Below, in pieces: positions 5,861 to 10,606 of a stretch of DNA of 10,606 bases. Position 1 is the first letter of the stretch, and each line of letters starts with the position of its first letter. The notes under the pieces are model-generated. The model did not search any database. It was not told where the DNA came from and saw nothing but the letters and a program-made list of their open reading frames with translations. A program made the position numbers and the translations under genes. The DNA is from JANWHV01 sp035534995 (GTDB taxonomy: Bacteria > Chloroflexota > UBA5177 > JANWHV01): assembly GCA_035534995.1 (NCBI GenBank), contig DATLQX010000221.1, positions 1-10,606 on the forward strand, written 5' to 3'.

Positions 5861-7940
5861 TGTTCACCGTTCCTTCCACGATTGTGTCAACTCCCGAGGC
5901 AATTTCCCGATACGACAGCAAGACCAGATTGGCGAAGTTCCGCTCGATCAGCCGGCGGAGGGGCCAGCGCAGTTGCGGCGAGCAGAGAAGCATCGGTTGG
6001 TGGCCCCGGCTCGCCATGCTCTCCATCTCGGAGGCAAGGGTGCGCAGGTAGGCTTCCACCACCGCCGGGGCCAGAATAAGGGTGGGTCCGTCATCGGTTC
6101 GCTGAATGGTGCCAAGCAAGGCCGCCTCTAGTTGGGCGGCCATGGTCAGAGTGTGAATCCGCCCATCCACCCCCATGTATTGCTGGGTGATCGCCTGCGC
6201 CAGCCCGCGCCGGGCCTGCTCCACCAGGGCATCCAGGTCGTGCGTGGAACGGGCCGCGTTCCCGATCGACTCCAGAATGCTCGAGAGATTCCGGATGCTA
6301 ATCCGCTCGTGCAAAAGCGCTTGCAGCACTCGTTGCACTTCACCGACCGAGAGGAGGGCGGGAATCACTTCCTCGACCACGGCGGGATGCTCGACCTTGA
6401 GATTATTGATCAGCTTTTGGGTCTGCTGCCGATCGAGGATTTCCGGCGCGTTCTGCTTGATCAATTCAGTAAGGTGGGTGGCAACCACCGAGCCGGGGTC
6501 CACCACCGTGTAGCCAAGGATCTCGGCGTGTTCGCGCTGATCCCCCGGAATCCAGGTGGCGGGCAAGCCAAAGGTTGGCTCGGTGGTGGAGATGCCGGGG
6601 ATATCGACGTCGCCGATCCCGGCGTTCATGGCCAGGAGTTGGGTAGGGAAGACCTCGCCTTTCCCAATCACCGCCCCACGGAGGAGCACCCGGTAGTCGT
6701 TGGCTCCCAGGCGCAGATTATCGCGCACCCGGACCGTGGGTAGAATGAGCCCCAGCTCGGTCGCGGTCTGCCGGCGGATCAGACTGATCCGCGAGAGCAG
6801 GTTGCTGCCGTCGCCATCCACCAGCGGCACCAGACCAAAGCCAATCTCCAACTCCATCGCGTCCAGCGAAAGGAGATTGATGATGTCGTCCCCCTCGGCG
6901 GCCGCGGCGGCCGGCAACTCGGCGGGCTTGACGGCGGCGGCGATCGCCGCTCGCTGTTGCCGTTTGGCGATCTGGTGGGCGCCGAAGAGCACTCCGCCGG
7001 CCATGACGAAGAAGGGAATCTTGGGGAGGCCGGGGATCAAGCCAAGGAGCACGAGGAGGCCGCCCGCGATATTGAGCGCCCGCGCGTTCCCCAGCAACTG
7101 GCCCACCACCTCGCTGCCCAGGGTGCCGCCGGTGGAGGAGGAGCGGGTGACCGTGATTCCGGTCGCGGTCGAGACCAGAATAGCGGGGATCTGGCTCACC
7201 AGCCCATCGCCTACGGTCAGGAGCGAATAGGTCGTGACGGCGGAGGCAATGTCCATCCCTTGCTGCACCACCCCCACCAGAATGCCGCCCACCAGGTTGA
7301 TCGCGATCATGATCAAGGCCGCCACCGCATCACCACGGACGAACTTGCTGGCCCCATCCATCGCCCCGTAGAAATCCGCCTCCTGCTCCACCGCCTTCTT
7401 GCGGGCCCGCGCGGTCGCCTCGTTGATAAAGCCGGCGGCCAGTTCCGAATCGATACTCATCTGCTTGCCGGGCATGGCATCGAGGGTGAAGCGCGCCGCC
7501 ACCTCGGCCACCCGGCCGGCGCCGCTGGTGATCACCACGAACTGAATCACCATCAAAACCAGGAACATCACCATGCCGATGACCACGTTGCCGCCGACCA
7601 CGAACTGGCCGAATGCCTGAATCACGTCGCCCGCGTAGCCATGCATCAAGATCAGGCGGGTGGCGGCCACGCTGATCCCCAGGCGGAACAGGGTCAGCAA
7701 CAAGAGCAGGGATGGGAAGACGGAGAATTGCAGCGCCTCGGTGATATACATGGCGACCAGGAGAACGGTGACGGTGGCCCCGATATTGAGGGTGATCAGC
7801 AGGTCGAGCAGTATCGGCGGCAGCGGGATGATCATCATCAGGACGATGGTCATCACGGCGCCGGCGGTCACCACGTCGTTGCTGAACACGAAGCGCGAGA
7901 GCGCCGAGGGCTGTTTTACGGCGGGAGCATTCACACTCAT
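5841..7940 (-). CDS. flhA: FlhA, flagellar export gate protein
   Basis: FlhA is the large membrane component of the flagellar type III export gate; it forms the cytosolic ring that docks chaperone-substrate complexes and helps use the proton gradient. The 699-residue protein has the usual length. The N-terminal half contains the membrane helices (first ones at about 24-65) with LFRLGISVAATRLIL at 84-98. The conserved cytoplasmic loop spans about 150-205, with RFTLDAMPGKQMSID (150-164) and EADFYGAMDGASKFVRGDA (187-205), and LTVGDGLVSQIPA follows at 241-253. The soluble C-terminal domain runs from about 350 to the end. ATG at 7940 has AGGA about 8 bases upstream. It follows flhB after 9 bases and overlaps flhF by 20. 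All loop motifs look intact, so the protein should be functional. Confidence 0.98.
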   Translation of the reverse strand: MSVNAPAVKQPSALSRFVFSNDVVTAGAVMTIVLMMIIPLPPILLDLLITLNIGATVTVLLVAMYITEALQFSVFPSLLLLLTLFRLGISVAATRLILMHGYAGDVIQAFGQFVVGGNVVIGMVMFLVLMVIQFVVITSGAGRVAEVAARFTLDAMPGKQMSIDSELAAGFINEATARARKKAVEQEADFYGAMDGASKFVRGDAVAALIMIAINLVGGILVGVVQQGMDIASAVTTYSLLTVGDGLVSQIPAILVSTATGITVTRSSSTGGTLGSEVVGQLLGNARALNIAGGLLVLLGLIPGLPKIPFFVMAGGVLFGAHQIAKRQQRAAIAAAVKPAELPAAAAAEGDDIINLLSLDAMELEIGFGLVPLVDGDGSNLLSRISLIRRQTATELGLILPTVRVRDNLRLGANDYRVLLRGAVIGKGEVFPTQLLAMNAGIGDVDIPGISTTEPTFGLPATWIPGDQREHAEILGYTVVDPGSVVATHLTELIKQNAPEILDRQQTQKLINNLKVEHPAVVEEVIPALLSVGEVQRVLQALLHERISIRNLSSILESIGNAARSTHDLDALVEQARRGLAQAITQQYMGVDGRIHTLTMAAQLEAALLGTIQRTDDGPTLILAPAVVEAYLRTLASEMESMASRGHQPMLLCSPQLRWPLRRLIERNFANLVLLSYREIASGVDTIVEGTVNIELAAR

Positions 7941-7949
7941 AGCGAATTC

Positions 7950-9068
7950 CTACCCGCGTCCCTGTCCGGCCAGCGCCGGTGCGGTTTGCCGGACCAGGGG
8001 CCGAGGAGCGCGGAGCCGATAGACGAAGGCCAGCACCTGGGCCACCGCTTGATAGAGGTCGGCGGGGATTTCCTGGTTCACCTCGACCGACTTATAGAGA
8101 GCCTGGGCCAGGGGACGGTTCTCCACCATCGGGATATTGTGCTTGCGGGCGGTATCCTTGATCCGCAGGGCGATCAGATTCTGGCCTTTGGCGATCACCT
8201 TCGGCGCCCCCATCTTCCCAGCCCGGTATTGAATCGCCACCGCGAAGTGAGTGGGGTTGGTGACCACGACGTCGGCGGTTGGCACTTTGCGGATCCCCCC
8301 AGCCTCCAGGATGGCCCGGAGGCGGCGGCGGGCGATCTGGCGCATGCGGGAACGCACCTGAGGGTTGCCCTCCATGCGCTTGTATTCTTCCTTTTGCTCC
8401 TGCTTGGTCATCCGGTGCCGCCGATAATAGGCAAACTGCCGATACCCGTAGTCGATACCGGCGATGGCCAGGAAGGCGGCGGCAAGCTGGATCCCCATAT
8501 GGAGCGCCTGGTTCCAGAGGGTGAGGGCGGCATCGGCGCTGTTCATCAGGGCCAGACTGGGGAGGAGGGCGCGCCAGCCGGGGTACCAGGACCAGATCAA
8601 GGCGATACTCACCACCAGCTTGGCCAGGGTCTTGAAGAGGAGGATCCCCGATTCCTTCCCGAACAGGTGCTTAAACCCGTTGATCGGGTTCAGCTTTCGG
8701 AATGAGGGGGTAATCGACTTGAGCGAGAGAAGACCCCGCGTGTTAATCAGGCCGACCACTACTGCCCCCAGGGTAGTCGCGATCACCAGGGGCAAGAGGA
8801 GCATGAGGCCGCTGATCAGGCCGCTCTGCAGGTGCAGGCCCATGGTTCGCGGATCGAGGGCGCCGGGGTGGCTGGTCAGTCCAAGGTCTTCCCGCACCAG
8901 ATTCTGCATCCCGTTCACGATCTGGCCGGCTTGCGACTGCAAGGCAAGGAGCGCCACCACGGCCAGGGCGGCGGCGGTGAACTCCGGACTGGTGGGAATG
9001 TCACCGCGCTTGCGCGCCTCCCGCAACTTGAGCGCCGATGCTTTTTCCGTCTTCCCTTCGTTGGCCAT
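7950..9068 (-). CDS. flhB: FlhB, export gate protein and substrate-specificity switch
   Basis: FlhB is a membrane protein of the export gate. Self-cleavage in its cytoplasmic domain switches secretion from rod/hook to filament proteins. The 372-residue length is typical. The N-terminus begins MANEGKTEKASALKLREARKRG, close to the conserved EKTEkaTpkKlreARkkG region, and helices follow at about 30-48, 84-108, 141-160 and 188-206. The autocleavage motif NPTH is present at 271-274, near the Asn269 site of Salmonella, inside VVVTNPTHFAVA. The flanking basic linker (about 215-255) also fits. The C-terminal tail after YRLR is short and basic. ATG at 9068 has GAGGAG at 8 bases, and the gene lies 19 bases after fliR and 9 before flhA. 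Confidence 0.98.
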   Translation of the reverse strand: MANEGKTEKASALKLREARKRGDIPTSPEFTAAALAVVALLALQSQAGQIVNGMQNLVREDLGLTSHPGALDPRTMGLHLQSGLISGLMLLLPLVIATTLGAVVVGLINTRGLLSLKSITPSFRKLNPINGFKHLFGKESGILLFKTLAKLVVSIALIWSWYPGWRALLPSLALMNSADAALTLWNQALHMGIQLAAAFLAIAGIDYGYRQFAYYRRHRMTKQEQKEEYKRMEGNPQVRSRMRQIARRRLRAILEAGGIRKVPTADVVVTNPTHFAVAIQYRAGKMGAPKVIAKGQNLIALRIKDTARKHNIPMVENRPLAQALYKSVEVNQEIPADLYQAVAQVLAFVYRLRAPRPLVRQTAPALAGQGRG

Positions 9069-9087
9069 TCCGACTGCTCCTCGCTAC

Positions 9088-9861
9088 TCAGGGAGTGGGG
9101 AACAGGCCGAGCATGGCCTGCGGCATAGTGTTGGTCAACTGGCTGACCGCCAGGGTGATGCCGGCCAGGGCGCCGCCGAGCGCCACCAGGCCCAGCAGCA
9201 TGTCCAGAGGCATGCTGAGGACGAAGAGGTTCAATTGCGGCAAGGCACGGCTAAGCACGCCGAGAATCAGGTTCGCGGCGAACACGCTGACCCCGATCGG
9301 CATCGCGATTTGAAGCCCAAGCCTGCCGATGTCGGTAAAATCATTCACCAGGTTTCCCAGCAGTTGGGTGGAGATGCCGCTGCCGGTGACAGGAGCCAGA
9401 TCGTAGGAGCGGGCCAGGGAGGCCAGGACCAGGACATCGCCATGCACGGCCAGAAAGGTCAGGCCGGCGAGCACGGTGAAAAGTTGGGAGAACATGGTAT
9501 CGGGCTGCTGAGTCATGGGATTGAGGACGGAGGCCAGGCTGACCCCGGTCTGGAAGCTGACAATCCCACCGGCCGTTTGCACGGCGTAGAAGATGATCCG
9601 GGCGACCAGACCGAGGGCGATCCCGATCACCAACTCGGCCAGGACGTTCGCCGTGAAGGGCAGGAGATCGGTGGGAGCGGTCAGCCGGGTTACGCTGGGA
9701 ATCTGAACCAGGAGGACGGAGAGCGCGATGGCCAGAATCGCCTTGACCATGCGGGGCGTTTGCGGGTCGCCGACCACCGGCGCGCTGACCACTAGACCCC
9801 CGGCGCGAGCCAGCACCAGGAGGAACAGGGCGATCTGGGGTCCGCTGAACTGGGCGTTCAC
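9088..9861 (-). CDS. fliR: FliR, flagellar export gate protein
   Basis: FliR joins FliP and FliQ to form the helical core of the export channel in the membrane. I place the start at GTG 9861, giving 257 residues, the normal FliR length. GTG overlaps the fliQ stop as GTGA, a typical coupled junction. The frame stays open further upstream through fliQ, but those codons are the out-of-frame reading of fliQ and show no FliR-like sequence. Conserved parts are QIALFLLVLARAGGLVVSAP near the N-terminus, then GDPQTPRMVKAILAIALS, a Glu in LAELVIGIALGL, the FQTGVSLASVLNPMT segment, and near the end the LPQLNLFVLSMPLDMLLGL segment. The protein is almost wholly hydrophobic helices. flhB follows after 19 bases. 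Confidence 0.96.
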   Translation of the reverse strand: MNAQFSGPQIALFLLVLARAGGLVVSAPVVGDPQTPRMVKAILAIALSVLLVQIPSVTRLTAPTDLLPFTANVLAELVIGIALGLVARIIFYAVQTAGGIVSFQTGVSLASVLNPMTQQPDTMFSQLFTVLAGLTFLAVHGDVLVLASLARSYDLAPVTGSGISTQLLGNLVNDFTDIGRLGLQIAMPIGVSVFAANLILGVLSRALPQLNLFVLSMPLDMLLGLVALGGALAGITLAVSQLTNTMPQAMLGLFPTP

Positions 9862-10127
9862 GTCCCGGCGACCGGGAGGCGGGTAAGCATCTGAATGGCG
9901 AATTGCATCAGTTGATGGAACATCCAGGGGCCAAGCAGGCCGAGGGTAGCGAACACGGCGAGAATCTTGGGGACCAGCGACAAGGTTTGATCGTTGATCT
10001 GGGTGACCGCCTGGAAAATGCTGATCACCACCCCAACAATCACTCCTATCGCGAGGATCGGTAGGCTGAGTTCCAGGGCCACCATCATCGCGTTCTGGAG
10101 GATGCTGAAGACGTCCGCCTGGCTCAA
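9858..10127 (-). CDS. fliQ: FliQ, flagellar export gate protein
   Basis: FliQ is a small subunit of the export-gate channel and wraps the FliP-FliR core. The 89-residue length is exact for the family. It has two membrane helices (about 15-38 and 52-75) and the strongly conserved loop TQINDQTLSLVPKILAVF (about 42-59) plus GPWM. The start is TTG at 10127, with GGGAG 8 bases upstream; no ATG or GTG occurs in frame near the expected N-terminus. The stop overlaps the fliR start. It is the first minus-strand gene after the divergent region, so it probably opens the operon. FliP, its usual upstream neighbour, is not present. Confidence 0.96.
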   Translation of the reverse strand: MSQADVFSILQNAMMVALELSLPILAIGVIVGVVISIFQAVTQINDQTLSLVPKILAVFATLGLLGPWMFHQLMQFAIQMLTRLPVAGT

Positions 10128-10212
10128 GAAACCCGCTCCCCGCCAATGCCGTGATCACGCGGAGTCCTGGACGCTCCGCCGCTCACGCACACTGTAGCTA
10201 CGTGGGAGTGGG

Positions 10213-10241
10213 TTACCCCAAATCAATCTGAAATCGATAAT
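10213..10241 (+). promoter_or_regulatory. Candidate sigma-70-type promoter for the Uma2-family gene
   Basis: TTACCC (10213-10218, 3 of 6 matches to TTGACA) and GATAAT (10236-10241, 5 of 6 to TATAAT) are separated by exactly 17 bases, within the AT-richer part of the intergenic region. Transcription would start near 10248, giving a leader of about 120 bases that includes the hairpin at 10279-10304. The -35 box is poor, so this is tentative. Confidence 0.35.
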
Positions 10242-10278
10242 CACAAGCGTGAGGCACACTCCATATGAGGAACCGAGA

Positions 10279-10304
10279 TGTAGCAGTTCCGAAGGAGTGC
10301 TACA
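10279..10304 (+). promoter_or_regulatory. Inverted repeat / hairpin in the leader of the Uma2-family gene
   Basis: TGTAGCA (10279-10285) is matched by TGCTACA (10298-10304), a 7-base-pair stem. Inside, TTCC (10287-10290) can pair with GGAG (10294-10297) around a GAA loop, leaving one bulged G. There is no run of T after it, so it is not an intrinsic terminator. It could act as an RNA hairpin in the leader or as a DNA operator. Confidence 0.4.
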
Positions 10305-10368
10305 CTGAGAACGGCACGGACCAGGCCGATCCCGCGCGGGGACTCACGCCGGACAGGAGGGCACATCC

Positions 10369-10606
10369 ATGAGCGCGCAAGCAGCGCCGATCTGGCTGCA
10401 CGATGATACCGAGGAGGATCTCTTGGGCGCGGATTGGCATCAAGAAGCGATCGTCAGGAGCGTCGATGGCTTGCTGGACCATGCCGAAACAGAGGAACTG
10501 CCCTGGCACGTGGGCAATCAGTTGACTCTGGTGGCCTGGCGACCCGACGGCGCCTCCTGGCGCCCGTCCCCTGATGTGATGGTCCACCCCGCCGCGGGCC
10601 CCGAGC
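10369..10606 (+). CDS. Uma2-family (PD-(D/E)XK-like) protein, 5' part only
   Basis: The frame is open from ATG 10369 to the right edge (79 codons plus one base), so the C-terminal half is missing. AGGAGG lies 8 bases upstream, a full ribosome binding site. The segment DLLGADWHQEAIVRSVDGLL (17-36) and later WRPSPDVMVH (64-73) follow the Uma2 pattern, in which an early His/Glu helix is followed by a Pro-Asp-Val strand that supplies an active-site Asp (here Asp69). Uma2 proteins are annotated as putative nucleases of unknown biological role and occur in many copies in Cyanobacteria and Chloroflexota. The strand is opposite to the flagellar operon and no functional link is evident. The assignment rests on the N-terminal half only. 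Confidence 0.8.
   Translation, partial: MSAQAAPIWLHDDTEEDLLGADWHQEAIVRSVDGLLDHAETEELPWHVGNQLTLVAWRPDGASWRPSPDVMVHPAAGPE

Larger units (their letters stand above)
10128..10368. other. Divergent intergenic region between fliQ and the Uma2-family gene
   Basis: This 241-base stretch holds the start signals for both directions. The middle (about 10213-10245) is AT-richer than the coding regions. It contains a candidate plus-strand promoter (separate entry), a hairpin (separate entry) and short dyads: CGTGATCACG at 10150-10159 and GTAGCTAC at 10194-10201. The hexamer TGTAGC occurs at 10193-10198 and 10279-10284 and reversed at 10299-10304. I see no ORF with coding character here. I could not find a convincing minus-strand sigma-70, sigma-28 or sigma-54 promoter for fliQ. 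Confidence 0.6.

Noticed and set aside
6957..8705. 582-residue plus-strand open frame opposite flhA and flhB
   Set aside because: It is rich in His, Gln, Gly and Arg with no domain pattern and lies opposite two certain genes. Long antisense frames are expected at high GC.
8464..9795. 443-residue plus-strand open frame opposite flhB and fliR
   Set aside because: It has low-complexity composition, no motif and no ribosome site, and is an antisense shadow of flhB and fliR.
9862..10158. N-terminal extension of fliR by 99 residues
   Set aside because: The extension is the out-of-frame reading of fliQ, polar and Pro/Arg-rich, unlike FliR. A GTG start overlapping the fliQ stop gives the normal family length.
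10128..10270. Sigma-28 or sigma-54 promoter for fliQ
   Set aside because: I found neither a TAAA/GCCGATAA pair nor a GG-N10-GC pair with good flanks upstream of fliQ on the minus strand.
10279..10304. Hairpin as an intrinsic terminator
   Set aside because: No T-run follows the stem on either strand, and it lies between divergent genes where no terminator is needed.
10300..10587. 95-residue minus-strand frame opposite the Uma2-family gene
   Set aside because: The plus-strand frame has a full ribosome site and Uma2 motifs, while this one has neither.

Overview
The window is a flagellar gene cluster from a GC-rich bacterium. Thirteen genes lie head to tail on the minus strand, and one truncated gene diverges on the plus strand at the right edge. 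In transcription order (right to left) the minus-strand genes are fliQ, fliR, flhB, flhA, a divergent flhF, a 91-residue two-helix membrane protein, the flagellar sigma factor (sigma-28, FliA/WhiG/SigD type), a small membrane-anchored protein in the position of SwrB/YlxL, an exported protein with an RskA-like domain, two FlgF/FlgG-type rod proteins, flgM, and flgN, which runs off the left edge. From fliQ to the second rod gene, neighbours overlap or are separated by 43 bases or less, so this stretch reads as one transcription unit. The only larger gap inside the cluster (about 100 bases, before flgM) holds a good sigma-28 promoter.

Likely organism: probably Chloroflexota, possibly a Thermomicrobia-like lineage. 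This is inference from three traits together: high GC, the Uma2-family gene at the right edge (common as multicopy genes in Chloroflexota), and the LPQTGG tail on the RskA-like protein. No single sequence here proves it, and a 16S or single-copy marker from the same contig would settle it.

Layout: positions 10606-10369 carry the 5' part of the Uma2-family gene (plus strand). Positions 10128-10368 are a divergent intergenic region with several short dyads. Positions 9858-5841 encode export-gate components FliQ, FliR, FlhB and FlhA; FliP, normally next to FliQ, is absent. Positions 5860-3162 hold the divergent FlhF, the 91-residue protein, sigma-28 and the SwrB-like protein; FlhG, usually between flhF and the sigma gene, is absent. 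Positions 3143-932 hold the RskA-like protein and the two rod proteins. Positions 931-1 hold the sigma-28 promoter, an adjoining 14-base perfect palindrome, flgM and flgN.

How they work together: FliQ/FliR/FlhA/FlhB form the flagellar type III export gate. Sigma-28 made from the operon would drive the promoter ahead of flgM-flgN. FlgM would hold sigma-28 inactive until the gate exports it, and FlgN would chaperone the hook-filament junction proteins. The less ordinary parts are the FlhF with a lost GTPase core, the absence of FlhG and FliP from their usual places, the unexplained membrane/exported proteins on both sides of the sigma gene, and the palindrome next to the flgM promoter.
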